Origin: Aquisalinus luteolus
Lineage (GTDB): Bacteria; Pseudomonadota; Alphaproteobacteria; Caulobacterales; Parvularculaceae
DNA: 64,000 nt
NCBI RefSeq assembly: GCF_009712425.2
Contig: NZ_VCJR02000004.1
Location: 62,001 to 126,000, forward strand
Direction: 5' to 3'
Below the pieces are notes generated by a model. That model worked only from the letters and a program-made list of their open reading frames with translations, searched no databases and had not been told where the DNA came from. A program made the translations under genes and the position numbers. Below, piece after piece: positions 37,788-47,063 of this stretch (within the stretch, counting starts at the first letter, position 1; each line of letters opens with the position of its first letter).

Positions 37788-39308
37788 TCAGGCTTGCCGG
37801 GTAATTGTGTGCGCCTCTGTAAACTCGAACAGGCCTTCCTTGCCCATCTCCCGACCGACGCCTGACAGGCGGAAGCCGCCGAAGGGGGCGCGGTCATCCA
37901 GCGAGTTGGCGTTGTGGGTGTTGATCCACGTCGTGCCGGTACGCAGCCTGCGGGCAACACGGGTGGCGTGGCCAATGTCGGCACACCAGACCGAGGAACA
38001 CAGCCCGGCCCATTCCTCGTTCAACCTGTCGACCAGCGCATCCTCATCGTCGAATTTCACGATGGGCAGGGCGGGGCCGAACTGTTCTTTTGCGACGATG
38101 CCACTGTCTTCCGGCGGATTGAGAACCAACGTAGGTTTCAGGAACCAGCCGCCGGTCTTGGCGGTATCGGTCAGCGTGCCGAGTTCGCGGATTTCGCATC
38201 CCGCCTCGCGCGCTTCCTCGACCAGCCTGGAGACGAAATCGCGCTGGTCCTCGTCGATCAGCGGGCCCATGCGCACATCGTCTTCCGTACCATGACCGAC
38301 AAGCCATTGGTCGAGTTCCGCGCTCAGCTTCTCGACCAGCTCGTCATAATGAGAGGAATGCACATAGACGCGTTTGATGCCCATGCAGACCTGACCTGCC
38401 GTCATGAAGGACGTCAACGCCAGATGGCTGATCGTCTCGTCTGAAAGGCCGGCGCCTTCTAGGAAAATCACCGGGTCATTGCCGCCCAGCTCCAGCGTGG
38501 TGCGAGCGAGGTTCTCCGTCGCCAGTTCCATGATCTTCTGGCCACCGCCGGTCGACCCGGTGAAGGAGACATGCTGTACGCGCTTGTCGGTGATCAGCGG
38601 TTCGATCACCTCATGACCGCCGGAGACGATGTTCAGCACACCGGCAGGCAGGCGTTCGGCCAAGTGTCGGATCGTCGTTGTCAGGGCCAGTGGGTTGGAC
38701 GAGGGCGGCTTGATCGTCACGCAATTGCCCGCGATCAGGGCATAGGGAAGGGTCGCGGCAGTGATCGCCACCGGCCAGTTATAGGGGGCTATGATTGTAA
38801 CAAGGCCCATCGGTTCGCGACGGACTTCCGTTTTGAATTTATACGGCTGGCGGCCCTTCACGCTTTCTTCCGTCTCCGGATCGAACGTCTCGACCTCGTT
38901 CAGGGCCGGGGCGAGTTCCGCGGCAAGCCGGCAGCGGTCGACGAAGACCTGCATCTCGATCTGCGATTCCATCAGCGGCTTGCCGTTTTCCAGCGTGTTC
39001 AACCGGGCGCGTTCATCAGCGGTCTTGTCGAGGCCTTCCAAGGCCGCGATCAGTTTCTCCGCGCGCTCTTCGGGTGACAGAGCTGCCCATGATCTCCAGG
39101 CTTTCCATGCGCCATCCAGAACTTCTTTCGACTGCGCCTCGGTTGCCTGACCGATCCGCCCGACAAGTGTATCAGGCTTGCCGGGGTCGAAGACATCTTT
39201 CGTCTCACTGGTCTGCAGATCCTTGCCATTTGCATAAAGGGGAAGGGTGACGGGCTGTGCTTCCCTTGGCTTGCGGGAGCCGAAACCGAGGCGGCGCATG
39301 AATTCCAT
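37788..39308 (-). CDS. NAD(P)-dependent aldehyde dehydrogenase
   Basis: A 506-residue aldehyde dehydrogenase. Seen: cofactor-fold IIAPYNWPVAITAATLPYAL (about 178-197), glutamate in TTLELGGNDPVI (about 283), the catalytic Cys in TAGQVCMGIKRVYV (about 323), and KEQFGPALPIVKFDD. It differs in the Cys and Glu segments from the enzyme at 24-25.6 kb, so the two are not recent duplicates. Start 39308 has GGAG about 7 bp upstream; the in-frame MFVSTT start at 39338 lies further out. Substrate not predictable. Confidence 0.88.
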   Translation of the reverse strand: MEFMRRLGFGSRKPREAQPVTLPLYANGKDLQTSETKDVFDPGKPDTLVGRIGQATEAQSKEVLDGAWKAWRSWAALSPEERAEKLIAALEGLDKTADERARLNTLENGKPLMESQIEMQVFVDRCRLAAELAPALNEVETFDPETEESVKGRQPYKFKTEVRREPMGLVTIIAPYNWPVAITAATLPYALIAGNCVTIKPPSSNPLALTTTIRHLAERLPAGVLNIVSGGHEVIEPLITDKRVQHVSFTGSTGGGQKIMELATENLARTTLELGGNDPVIFLEGAGLSDETISHLALTSFMTAGQVCMGIKRVYVHSSHYDELVEKLSAELDQWLVGHGTEDDVRMGPLIDEDQRDFVSRLVEEAREAGCEIRELGTLTDTAKTGGWFLKPTLVLNPPEDSGIVAKEQFGPALPIVKFDDEDALVDRLNEEWAGLCSSVWCADIGHATRVARRLRTGTTWINTHNANSLDDRAPFGGFRLSGVGREMGKEGLFEFTEAHTITRQA

Positions 39309-39433
39309 GGGGGTACTCCTTGTTGTGCTCACAAACACAACAAGGATGGCAGGCCAGCGTTCCGGTCCCTGTGACTACTGGCGCTCAAGAATAGGTGAGT
39401 GAGGTGCCCATTTTGCGGCTATTGCAGTGGTTG

Positions 39434-39832
39434 TTATTGCAAGGGGCCGAGCGCCTGCAGCCAGTCGGCGAAGACCAAACGCAGGATCACGCCGCCCCCT
39501 ATATAGAGCGGGAAGGTCAACAGGGCGCCGCGGCACAGCATGTCATGCCGCTTCTGGTCTTCCTCATCCTCGATATAGAACTGGCTGGCTATCGCAAGGC
39601 AGACAAAGGTGATGACCATGGCGATTGCCATGCCTGTCAGGAAGAGGGTTGCGACCTGTGGTGCATAAACTGCACCGTGTGCGGACGTATAGATGACGAT
39701 GGAAAGCCCGCCGACGATGGCGGCGATGCTCATCGGCGTGAAACCGGACAGGAACGCGCTGGTGAAGAAAAAGGATGGCCACGCGCCGGAGCGCTTCATG
39801 GCGTTGAGCAGCGGTTGTTCCTTCAGTGACAT
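39434..39832 (-). CDS. Small membrane protein A of a tandem paralogous pair
   Basis: A 132-residue protein with three predicted membrane helices (about 30-50, 60-85, 105-122). The N-terminus MSLKEQPLLNAMKRSGAWP parallels MSIKEAPLIRAVSHYGPLP of the next gene, and both continue with F.F/L.T....GF.P..; this is clear paralogy. No known family recognised. The pair is separated by 13 bp and transcribed in the same direction. Confidence 0.75.
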   Translation of the reverse strand: MSLKEQPLLNAMKRSGAWPSFFFTSAFLSGFTPMSIAAIVGGLSIVIYTSAHGAVYAPQVATLFLTGMAIAMVITFVCLAIASQFYIEDEEDQKRHDMLCRGALLTFPLYIGGGVILRLVFADWLQALGPLQ

Positions 39833-39845
39833 GGTAGAGCCCTAT

Positions 39846-40253
39846 CTAGAAGAATGTGAGTTGGTGATCGGAGGCCCAACCATTGATGGTAGGCAAGAAC
39901 AACCAGTCCAAAAAAAACAGGAACGCAATAGCCAAGACTATTCCAAACCCAAATAGCGAATAGAACACCCGATCGTCGCCGATAATCAGTCCCCGTATAA
40001 ATGCGATCATCAAAAAGGGAACGGAGAGTATTAGGCCAATAATTGCAGCAACCCTGATACCATTGACTGCGCCGTTCAGTTGCGAGTTCGGAACATGGAC
40101 CTCCATACCCAGAAAAAAAGCGACGCAGGCAAGAGTAATTGTCGAAAGGATGACGGGGATAAATCCGTTCAGGATCGGATTGGTAAACAGAAAGCCGGGC
40201 AAGGGACCGTAATGGCTGACAGCCCTGATCAGCGGCGCTTCCTTGATACTCAT
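39846..40253 (-). CDS. Small membrane protein B of a tandem paralogous pair
   Basis: A 135-residue membrane protein with helices at about 30-50, 66-86 and 98-120. It shares the N-terminal MS.KE.PL......G..P.F pattern and the FL-(S/N)GF-P segment with protein A, then diverges. Its base composition looks more AT-rich than protein A. Upstream lies GGGAGGAG. As the first gene of the pair it would set expression of both. Function unknown. Confidence 0.75.
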   Translation of the reverse strand: MSIKEAPLIRAVSHYGPLPGFLFTNPILNGFIPVILSTITLACVAFFLGMEVHVPNSQLNGAVNGIRVAAIIGLILSVPFLMIAFIRGLIIGDDRVFYSLFGFGIVLAIAFLFFLDWLFLPTINGWASDHQLTFF

Positions 40254-40346
40254 GATGCGTCTCCTCCCTCAGATCCTGACGCAACTTTTAATAGATATGG
40301 GGAGGAGGGAGTGGCCAGGCAAGGGCGGTTATGCCCTTGCCAGCAT

Positions 40347-40871
40347 TTATTCAGCTGCCGGCGATCCGAAGAACATCTTGTCGACGTAAAACGGTGCGCA
40401 GGCTGATTGCTGTTGGCAGATCACGCGGATGATGTTGAACTTTTTGCCGCTGACGCCAATCTCATCGAGATTGATCGAAACCGGGCTCCAGGTCGTTGCC
40501 TTCAGCTCGATCACATAGGTCTCGCCAATCTGTTCATCGACATTGGCGAATTGCACGGCGATGCGTTGGCCGCCACCGGTGCCGCCATTGATGTAGAAAT
40601 CGAGCGTCAGGCCTTCGGGCACCATTACCTTGTCCTGACGGCCCAGTTGCAGTGCTTCCCATTCGTCTGCCGTGATCTTGATCGGATAGATCTCGCCGCC
40701 GACCGGGCTCTGCATTTCAATTTCTGCCCAGCTCCAGTCCTGCCAGCCGCCCTGCAGGCCACCGGCATTGCCGTCATAGATATCACTGGATTGCGCTGAC
40801 GCCGTGCCGGGCAGAATGGTCAGTGCCAGTGCCGCCATAGCTGCGAAGATGGGTGTGAGTGCTGATTTCAT
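40347..40871 (-). CDS. Secreted beta-rich protein of unknown function
   Basis: A 174-residue protein with a clean signal peptide (MKSALTPIFAAMAALALTIL, cleavage after GTASA about residue 26). The mature part alternates short hydrophobic strands and includes LDFYINGGTGGGQRIAVQFAN and a C-terminal Cys pair (ICQQQSACAPF, about 155-163), suggesting a carbohydrate-binding-like jelly roll. I do not recognise the family by name. A perfect GGCAAGGGC / GCCCTTGCC hairpin lies just downstream (40318-40341) but lacks a T run. Confidence 0.7.
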   Translation of the reverse strand: MKSALTPIFAAMAALALTILPGTASAQSSDIYDGNAGGLQGGWQDWSWAEIEMQSPVGGEIYPIKITADEWEALQLGRQDKVMVPEGLTLDFYINGGTGGGQRIAVQFANVDEQIGETYVIELKATTWSPVSINLDEIGVSGKKFNIIRVICQQQSACAPFYVDKMFFGSPAAE

Positions 40872-40977
40872 CGTTAAACTCCCTCTGTCCCGGCGCTTCT
40901 TGAGACGAGCGCCTGAGCTCAGGAGTCTAGCATGAAAAGCAATTCCACGGATAAAATGTTTCGGGCCGGACTCCAGG

Positions 40978-41802
40978 CTAGCCGACAAACGCCTTTTCGA
41001 TGACGAATTGCGACGGGGCGGCGTTGGAGCCTTCTTCGAGGCCTGCCTTTTCGACCAGCGCCTTGGTGTCGTTGATCATGTCCATCGAACCACAGATCAT
41101 GACCCGGTCGGTTTCCGGGTTCAGCGGCGGCACGTTCAGGTGCTCGAACAGGGCGCCGGTCTCGATCAGGTCGGTGATGCGGCCGACATGCTTGAACTCC
41201 TCGCGGGTGACGGAGGGGAAGTATTTCAGCTTGTCGCCGACGAACTCGCCGATCAGCGGATCGTTGGGCAGGCTTTCCACCAGCTGTTGCGAATATTGCA
41301 GCTCGGCCACTTCGCGGCAGGTATGGGTGACGATGACCTCGTCGAATTTCTCATAGGTTTCCGGGTCACGGATGACGCTGGCAAAGGGTGCAAAGCCGGT
41401 GCCGGTAGAGAACATGTAGAGCCGCTTGCCCGGCGTCAGTGCGTCATGGACGAGCGTGCCGACAGGCTTGCGTCCGAGCAGCACGGTGTCGCCCGGCTGG
41501 ATCTTCTGTAGGCGGGAGGTGAGCGGCCCGTCCTCGACCTTGATCGAGAAGAACTCAAGCTCCTCGTCCCATGACGGGGAGGCGACGGAATAGGCGCGCA
41601 GGATCGGTTTCGGCTTTTCAGCACCGGGTTCTGCCGGCAGGCCGATCATGATGAATTCGCCGGAACGGAAGCGGAAGCTCATCGGACGGGTGATGCGGAA
41701 CGAGAAGAGGCGGTCAGTATAATGCTCGACCGAGAGGACTTTTTCCTCGGTCGGGGCGTTCGGGTTCGCCGGTTTCGGTGCTGCTGTCGCCGTCTCTGAC
41801 AT
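40978..41802 (-). CDS. Ferredoxin--NADP(+) reductase, Fpr type
   Basis: A 274-residue flavoprotein of the bacterial class that moves electrons between NADPH and ferredoxin/flavodoxin. Seen: FAD-binding RAYSVASPSWDEELEFFSIKV (about residues 70-90), GPLTSRLQ, the NADP-fold LYMFSTGTGFAPFASVIRDPETYEKF (about 130-155), HTCREVAEL and MICGSMDMINDTKALVE; the C-terminal end FVIEKAFVG is typical. A short Ala/Pro-rich N-terminal head is extra. Confidence 0.92.
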   Translation of the reverse strand: MSETATAAPKPANPNAPTEEKVLSVEHYTDRLFSFRITRPMSFRFRSGEFIMIGLPAEPGAEKPKPILRAYSVASPSWDEELEFFSIKVEDGPLTSRLQKIQPGDTVLLGRKPVGTLVHDALTPGKRLYMFSTGTGFAPFASVIRDPETYEKFDEVIVTHTCREVAELQYSQQLVESLPNDPLIGEFVGDKLKYFPSVTREEFKHVGRITDLIETGALFEHLNVPPLNPETDRVMICGSMDMINDTKALVEKAGLEEGSNAAPSQFVIEKAFVG

Positions 41803-41824
41803 GAGCCTGCCTCATCACGTTTAG

Positions 41825-41864
41825 AAAAACTGATACGGCTGCCGTCCATCAGGGCAGGCAGCCG
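41825..41864 (-). terminator. Possible terminator between alanine dehydrogenase and Fpr
   Basis: Inverted repeat CGGCTGCC / GGCAGCCG (41836-41843 and 41857-41864). On the minus strand it is followed after 6 bases by a T run (41825-41829). It lies 103 bp past the alanine dehydrogenase stop. The spacer before the T run makes it imperfect. Confidence 0.45.
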
Positions 41865-41966
41865 CTTGTCTCAGCTAATTAGAGCCGCACACCGGTTTTT
41901 GCAACGCGATAATCGCCCACAAAAGCGTCAGTCCGGCGATTTATTCGGGACTATTGGTTAGAAAAA

Positions 41967-43079
41967 CTAAATGAAGCTCTCGGCCTCTTTCATTTTCATG
42001 CCCAGCGCTTCCGCGACAGCCTCGTGGGTGATCCAGCCATCGGCGACGTTCAGGCCGTTGCGCAGGTGCCGGTCGGCCTTCAGCGCCTTTTTCGGGCCCA
42101 TGTTTGCGATGTTGACCACATGCGGGATGGTGCGGTTGTTCAGCGCGAAGGTCGAGGTGCGGGCAACGGCGCCCGGCATGTTGGCAACGCAGTAATGGAC
42201 GATGCCGTCGACCTCATAGGTCGGATTGTCGTGGGTCGTCGCCTTGGAGGTCTCGAAGCAGCCACCCTGGTCGATGGCGATATCGACGAGGACCGCGCCC
42301 TTCTTCATTGTCGACAGCATGTCCTTCGTGATCAGCTTCGGGGCCGAGCCGCCCGGCACCAGCACAGCGCCGATGACGAGGTCTGCATCCTTCACCGCCT
42401 CGGCGATGGCCCCGGCGGTGGAATAGACGGTCTGCACGCGATTGCCGAAATGGTTGTCCAGCTCCTCCAGCCGGTTCAGCGACCTGTCGAAGATGGTGAC
42501 ATCCGCATGCATGCCGACGGCCATCTGCGCGGCATGGAAGCCGGAAACGCCACCACCGAGCACCATGACATTGGCGGCGGAGACGCCCGGCACACCGCCG
42601 AGCAAAACGCCGCGCCCGCCGGAGGCCATCTGCAGGGCATTGGCGCCGACCTGGATCGACATGCGCCCGGCAACCTCTGACATCGGCTTCAGCAGCGGTA
42701 GGCCACCCTGGTCGCTCGTTACCGTCTCATAGGCAATCGCCATGCAGCCGGATTTGACCAGCGCTTCGGCCTGCGGTTTGTCGGCGGCGAGGTGGAGATA
42801 GGTGAACAGGGTCTGGCCCTCGGACAGCATCGCGCATTCGTTCAGCTGCGGTTCCTTCACCTTCACGATCAGCTCGGCTTTTTCGAAGATCTCTTCCGGC
42901 GTGTCGACGATGCTGGCCCCGGCGGCGCGGTATTCGTCATCGGTGAAGTCGATGGCGGTGCCGGCATTGGTCTCGATCATCACCTCGTGGCCAGCGCGGG
43001 TCAGCTCCAGCACGCTGTCAGGCGTCAGGCCGACACGGTATTCGCGGGTCTTGATTTCCTTCGGGCAGCCAACGCGCAT
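41967..43079 (-). CDS. ald: Alanine dehydrogenase
   Basis: A 370-residue NAD-dependent enzyme that interconverts L-alanine and pyruvate plus ammonia. It starts with the family signature MRVGCPKEIKTREYRVGLTP (pyruvate-binding Arg and Lys) and carries KVKEPQ (Lys about 74), the His in YLHLAADK (about 96), the NAD-fold VMVLGGGVSGFHAAQMA, the Asp-containing VDIAIDQGGCFETSK and CVANMPGAVARTSTFALNN. The start 43079 has AAGGAGA upstream. It is divergent from the prp operon with 261 bp between; that gap shows no clear operator. Confidence 0.95.
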   Translation of the reverse strand: MRVGCPKEIKTREYRVGLTPDSVLELTRAGHEVMIETNAGTAIDFTDDEYRAAGASIVDTPEEIFEKAELIVKVKEPQLNECAMLSEGQTLFTYLHLAADKPQAEALVKSGCMAIAYETVTSDQGGLPLLKPMSEVAGRMSIQVGANALQMASGGRGVLLGGVPGVSAANVMVLGGGVSGFHAAQMAVGMHADVTIFDRSLNRLEELDNHFGNRVQTVYSTAGAIAEAVKDADLVIGAVLVPGGSAPKLITKDMLSTMKKGAVLVDIAIDQGGCFETSKATTHDNPTYEVDGIVHYCVANMPGAVARTSTFALNNRTIPHVVNIANMGPKKALKADRHLRNGLNVADGWITHEAVAEALGMKMKEAESFI

Positions 43080-43340
43080 GGTGGGTCTCCTTGTGATCGA
43101 TCGGTATGGTTTCTGGAACTGATTCCACTCGCGGCCTTTTCCCTTAAAAGCCGCAACGTGAAAAGAGCCCCGTGACAACTCGCTATGATGTTGCGCGAAA
43201 TCGCGGCGCGGCCAGTCCGGCGCGGCGTCTGGACGGCGGGGCTTGGACGCTTATGCTCATGCTGGGCAGGGATGTTGCCAGCCTGCCGGGTTTGAGCCAT
43301 GTAACGACCAAGAATTCATACAATTTCAAGAGGATGCCCC

Positions 43341-44873
43341 ATGATCGATCATGAAGTCAGAGCCCACCCGTCAAAGGATGAGCTGAAGCGCGAAGACCAG
43401 CTGGCCTGGAAGATGGCCGAGGTTGCCGCCGACCCCGTCGCCATCGATGACGACGTTCAGGACATGATCATCAACCGCATTATCGACAACGCCTCCGTCG
43501 CCATCGCCTCGCTGAACCGCGGGCCGATCAAGACGGCGCGGGCACAGGCCCTGACCCATCCGCGCGAGGTCGGCGCAAGCCTGTTCGGCCTCGGCATCGG
43601 GGCCCACGTCTCCGCCGAATGGGCAGCATGGGCCAATGGCACGGCGGTGCGCGAGCTGGACTATCACGATACTTTCCTTGCCGCCGATTATTCTCACCCC
43701 GGCGACAACATCCCGCCGATCCTCGCCGTCGCCCAGCAGATGGGCAAGGACGGCAACGAGCTGATGCGCGCCATCGCAACGGGCTATGAGATCCAGGTCA
43801 ACCTCGTCAAAGGCATCTGCCTGCACGAGCACAAGATCGACCACATCGCCCATATCGGCCCGTCTGTTGCTGCCGGCCTCGGCACGCTGCTCGGACTTGA
43901 TAAAGAGATCACCTATCAGTCGATCCAGCAGGCGCTGCATTGCACGGTCACGACGCGCCAGTCGCGCAAGGGCGAGATTTCCACCTGGAAAGCCTTTGCC
44001 CCTGCCTATGCCGGCAAGACCGCGATTGAGGCAGTCGACCGCTGCATGCGCGGCGAGGGCGCGCCGAGCCCGATCTATGAAGGCGAGGATTCCATCATCT
44101 CCTTCATCCTCAATGGCCGCACGGCGCGGGACAAGGGCGACAGCCCATACGGCCCGACCTATATCGTGCCGCTGCCAGGCAATGGCGAGGCGAAACGCGC
44201 CATCATGGATACCTACACGAAGGAACATTCCGCCGAGTACCAGTCCCAGGCGCTTATCGATCTCGCCTTCCGCATGGGCAAGAAGATCGACGACTTCGAC
44301 AAGGTCAAGTCAATCGTTCTGCACACGTCTCACCACACCCACTATGTCATCGGCACCGGCTCCGGCGACCCGCAGAAGATGGACCCGAAGGCGAGCCGCG
44401 AAACGCTCGACCACTCGATCATGTATATCTTCGCCGTCGCCCTGCAGGATGGCGAATGGCACCATGTGAAATCCTACGCCCCGGAGCGGGCCCAGCGCGA
44501 GGATACCGTGCGCCTGTGGCACAAGATTTCCACGACCGAAGACCCGGAATGGACGCGCCGCTATCACAGCCATGACCCGAACGAGAAGGCCTTCGGTGCC
44601 CGCGTCGTCATCACCATGCAAGACGGCTCGACCATCGAGGACGAGCTGGGCGTCGCCAATGCCCACCCGTTCGGCGCGCGGCCCTTCGTGCGCGAGCACT
44701 ACATCCAGAAATTCCGCACCCTGACCGACGATATTCTCGAGAAGGAAGAAAGCGAGCGCTTCCTAGACCTCGTCCAGCGCTTGCCGGAGCTGACCGCCGC
44801 CGATGTGCGCGCCCTCAACCCCGCCGCGCCACGTGAGTATCTGGAAACGAATGAATTGAAGGGGATATTCTAG
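43341..44873 (+). CDS. prpD: 2-methylcitrate dehydratase, PrpD type
   Basis: A 510-residue MmgE/PrpD-family enzyme that dehydrates 2-methylcitrate in propionate breakdown. Family features: an all-helical N-terminal part with [29 protein letters not shown] (about residues 83-112), [24 protein letters not shown] (about 145-168), [27 protein letters not shown] and a C-terminal lid. The catalytic iron-sulfur cluster is absent in this family, so an aconitase-like enzyme elsewhere is needed for hydration to 2-methylisocitrate. AGAGGA precedes the ATG. First gene of the operon. Confidence 0.93.
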   Translation: MIDHEVRAHPSKDELKREDQLAWKMAEVAADPVAIDDDVQDMIINRIIDNASVAIASLNRGPIKTARAQALTHPREVGASLFGLGIGAHVSAEWAAWANGTAVRELDYHDTFLAADYSHPGDNIPPILAVAQQMGKDGNELMRAIATGYEIQVNLVKGICLHEHKIDHIAHIGPSVAAGLGTLLGLDKEITYQSIQQALHCTVTTRQSRKGEISTWKAFAPAYAGKTAIEAVDRCMRGEGAPSPIYEGEDSIISFILNGRTARDKGDSPYGPTYIVPLPGNGEAKRAIMDTYTKEHSAEYQSQALIDLAFRMGKKIDDFDKVKSIVLHTSHHTHYVIGTGSGDPQKMDPKASRETLDHSIMYIFAVALQDGEWHHVKSYAPERAQREDTVRLWHKISTTEDPEWTRRYHSHDPNEKAFGARVVITMQDGSTIEDELGVANAHPFGARPFVREHYIQKFRTLTDDILEKEESERFLDLVQRLPELTAADVRALNPAAPREYLETNELKGIF

Positions 44874-44877
44874 CGCC

Positions 44878-45069
44878 ATGGCAAGGAACAAACCCCGCCC
44901 CATCACCTATGGCATGGCGATCGGCCTGACCTTCGGGCTGCTCGTCCTGCTGGCTATACAGATCATCTGGATTGCCGTGCTCGTGGGCGTGGTCTCCGGT
45001 CTCGTTATCGGGATCAGCCTTCTGGTCAATTACCGGCGGGTCAAGGGGAAGAAAGGACTGAAGCGATGA
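44878..45069 (+). CDS. Small membrane protein 1 in the prp operon
   Basis: A 63-residue protein with a basic head (MARNKPRPITYG), two membrane helices (about 12-30 and 33-52) and a basic tail (RRVKGKKGLKR). It starts 4 bp after prpD and its stop overlaps the next start by 4 bp (ATGA). The segment IIWIAVLVGVVSG resembles EIVWIAIMVVVII of the next protein. Family unknown; tight coupling argues it is a real gene. Confidence 0.72.
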   Translation: MARNKPRPITYGMAIGLTFGLLVLLAIQIIWIAVLVGVVSGLVIGISLLVNYRRVKGKKGLKR

Positions 45070-45230
45070 AACTGTTCGGATTTGCCTTGTTGGCAGCTCT
45101 TATCGTCGGTGCCCTGATCGTCGTACTGGTCGAGATCGTCTGGATCGCGATCATGGTGGTGGTGATCATTGCGCTCGCTGGCGCGATCTTCGCGTTGTGG
45201 AAAGGGCGTATCGCTGGAGGTGATGACTGA
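45066..45230 (+). CDS. Small membrane protein 2 in the prp operon
   Basis: A 54-residue protein that is almost entirely two membrane helices (about residues 3-21 and 24-45) with a short acidic end AGGDD. It overlaps the previous gene by 4 bp and the next by one base (TGATG). The helix-turn IVWIA is shared with protein 1, suggesting an ancient duplication with opposite tail charge (basic in 1, acidic in 2). No recognised function. Confidence 0.68.
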   Translation: MKLFGFALLAALIVGALIVVLVEIVWIAIMVVVIIALAGAIFALWKGRIAGGDD

Positions 45231-45463
45231 TGGCAGACAAGCCGGAAAAACAGACACCCGAGAAACAGGCCATGAACCCGGCAGGCTTTGCGCTCGGTAT
45301 CGGTGTCGGCATATCCATCGGTACATCGCTCGGCGTGGCTCTGGACAATGTCGCCCTTGGGATTTCTCTCGGTGTCGCCATCGGGGCAGGGATTGGTGCC
45401 GCCTTTGCCGTGGCCATGGGCAGTTCAGACAATACGGACAAAACGGATGACGAGGATAAATAA
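45230..45463 (+). CDS. Small glycine-zipper protein 3 in the prp operon
   Basis: A 77-residue protein: a charged Lys/Glu head (about 1-17), a membrane segment with regular glycine repeats (GFALGIGVGISIGTSLGVAL and GISLGVAIGAGIGAAFAVAMG, about residues 19-66), and an acidic tail DNTDKTDDEDK. Glycine zippers usually pack helices into oligomers. It is coupled upstream by a one-base overlap and downstream to prpB by TAATG. Confidence 0.7.
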   Translation: MADKPEKQTPEKQAMNPAGFALGIGVGISIGTSLGVALDNVALGISLGVAIGAGIGAAFAVAMGSSDNTDKTDDEDK

Positions 45464-46374
45464 TGCTCTTTACAAAGAAAACCGCTGAACAGAAGCGCCG
45501 CGATTTTCGCGACCAGCTGGCCGATGGCAAGCTGCACCAGTTTCCGGGTGCCTTTAACCCGCTCTGCGCCCAGCTGATCGAACGCATGGGCTTTGACGGC
45601 GTCTATGTCTCCGGTGCCGTCATGGCTGCCGATCTGTGCCTGCCGGATATCGGCATCGCCAACCAGGAAGAGTTCGTGACACGTGGCAAGCAGATCGCCC
45701 GTGTCACCGACCTGCCGGCCTTCATCGACATCGACACCGGCTTCGGCGAGCCGATGAGTGCGGCCCGCACCATTCGCCTGATGGAAGAGGCGGGCCTCGC
45801 CGGCTGCCATATCGAGGACCAGGTGATGCCGAAACGCTGCGGCCATCTGGATGGCAAGGAGATCGTCGACACCCACACCATGGTCCAGCGTGTGCGCGCC
45901 GCGGCTGATGCGAAGCTCGACCCGAATTTCGTGCTCATCGCCCGCTCCGACGCCCGCGCGGTGGAGGGGCTGGAGGCTTCCATCGACCGGATGAAGGCCT
46001 ATGTCGATGCCGGGGCGGACATGATCTTCCCCGAGGCGATGAAATCCGAAAAGGAATTCGAAGCCGTGCGCGAGGCGCTCGACGTGCCGATTCTCGCCAA
46101 CATGACCGAGTTCGGCAAGAGCCGCCTACTCAACAAGAAAGAGCTCGAAGACCTCGGCTTCAACGTCGTGATCTATCCGGTGACGACGCTGCGCCTCGCC
46201 ATGGGCGAGGTCGAGCGCGGGCTGGACCACATCCTCACCAATGGCGACCAGAACGGCATTCTCGACAGGATGCAGCACCGCAAGGACCTTTACGACCTGT
46301 TGCGTTACGAGGAATATAACCGCTTCGACCAGTCGCTGTATAACTTCGAGGTCGGCGACACACCAATGGATTAA
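45463..46374 (+). CDS. prpB: 2-methylisocitrate lyase
   Basis: A 303-residue TIM-barrel isocitrate-lyase-family enzyme that splits 2-methylisocitrate into pyruvate and succinate. Seen: VYVSGAVMAADLCLPD (about 48-63), FIDIDTGFGEP with metal-binding Asp (about 88-98), the catalytic loop KRCGH with Cys126, and MIFPEAM. The start overlaps the preceding small gene by one base, tying its translation to the chain from prpD. Confidence 0.95.
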   Translation: MLFTKKTAEQKRRDFRDQLADGKLHQFPGAFNPLCAQLIERMGFDGVYVSGAVMAADLCLPDIGIANQEEFVTRGKQIARVTDLPAFIDIDTGFGEPMSAARTIRLMEEAGLAGCHIEDQVMPKRCGHLDGKEIVDTHTMVQRVRAAADAKLDPNFVLIARSDARAVEGLEASIDRMKAYVDAGADMIFPEAMKSEKEFEAVREALDVPILANMTEFGKSRLLNKKELEDLGFNVVIYPVTTLRLAMGEVERGLDHILTNGDQNGILDRMQHRKDLYDLLRYEEYNRFDQSLYNFEVGDTPMD

Positions 46375-46397
46375 TCCCGGAGGAGGGGAGAGGGATC

Positions 46398-47063
46398 ATG
46401 ACACTGAAGGTAATCGGCGCGGGATTGGGCCGTACGGGAACGTTTTCGCTTAAGTTCGCGCTGGAAAAGCTGATGGACCAGCCGTGCTATCACATGTTCG
46501 AGCTGATGAAGCGGCCGCAGGACCTGCCGACATGGAAGGCGGCCTTGGAAGGCGAGCCGCACGACTGGTCGGTGCCGTTCGCAGACTATGGCGCAGCCGT
46601 CGATTACCCGGTCGCTTACTTCTGGGAAGAGATCCTCGCCGCCTATCCGGATGCCAAGGTGGTCCTGACCGTGCGCGACCCGGAAAGCTGGTATGAGAGC
46701 GCCAAGAATACGATCTATCAGTTTGAGCCGAACACGGCGGAAAAACTCTCCATCGGCATGCGCTGGCTGTTCAAGCCCAGCCTGCGGACCATGGTGAAGA
46801 CCGGCCTCTATGCCGAGAAGCTGGTCTGGAAGACCCATTTCGAGGATCGCTTCGATGACAAGGATTTCGCGATCTCCGTCTTCGAGAAGCATAACCAGCA
46901 TGTTCGCGACACCGTGCCTGCCGACCGGCTCTTGGAGTTCAATGTGAAGGAGGGCTGGGCCCCGCTCTGCGACTTCCTCGGAACGCCGGTGCCTGACGGC
47001 CCGTTCCCCCATGAGAATGAGCGCGCCGCTTTTGCCGAACGCCGCAAGGAAATGATGGGCTGA
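46398..47063 (+). CDS. Sulfotransferase-family protein
   Basis: A 221-residue protein of the short sulfotransferase family common in alphaproteobacteria. Seen: the PAPS 5'-phosphosulfate-like loop VIGAGLGRTGTFSLKFALEKL (about residues 5-25), CYHMFELMKRPQDL, and the 3'-phosphate-like VVLTVRDPESWYES (about 88-101). A sulfated substrate is unknown, and some members have lost transferase activity. GGAGGGGAGAGG lies upstream; the stop overlaps the following ABM gene by one base. It sits inside the prp operon, between prpB and prpC. Confidence 0.82.
   Translation: MTLKVIGAGLGRTGTFSLKFALEKLMDQPCYHMFELMKRPQDLPTWKAALEGEPHDWSVPFADYGAAVDYPVAYFWEEILAAYPDAKVVLTVRDPESWYESAKNTIYQFEPNTAEKLSIGMRWLFKPSLRTMVKTGLYAEKLVWKTHFEDRFDDKDFAISVFEKHNQHVRDTVPADRLLEFNVKEGWAPLCDFLGTPVPDGPFPHENERAAFAERRKEMMG

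Noticed and set aside
40318-40341. GGCAAGGGC / GCCCTTGCC hairpin as a terminator
   Set aside because: The stem is perfect but no T run follows on the minus strand, so it was not called a terminator.
43080-43340. Regulatory site between ald and prpD
   Set aside because: Checked for palindromes; only short imperfect ones were found, so no operator is claimed.
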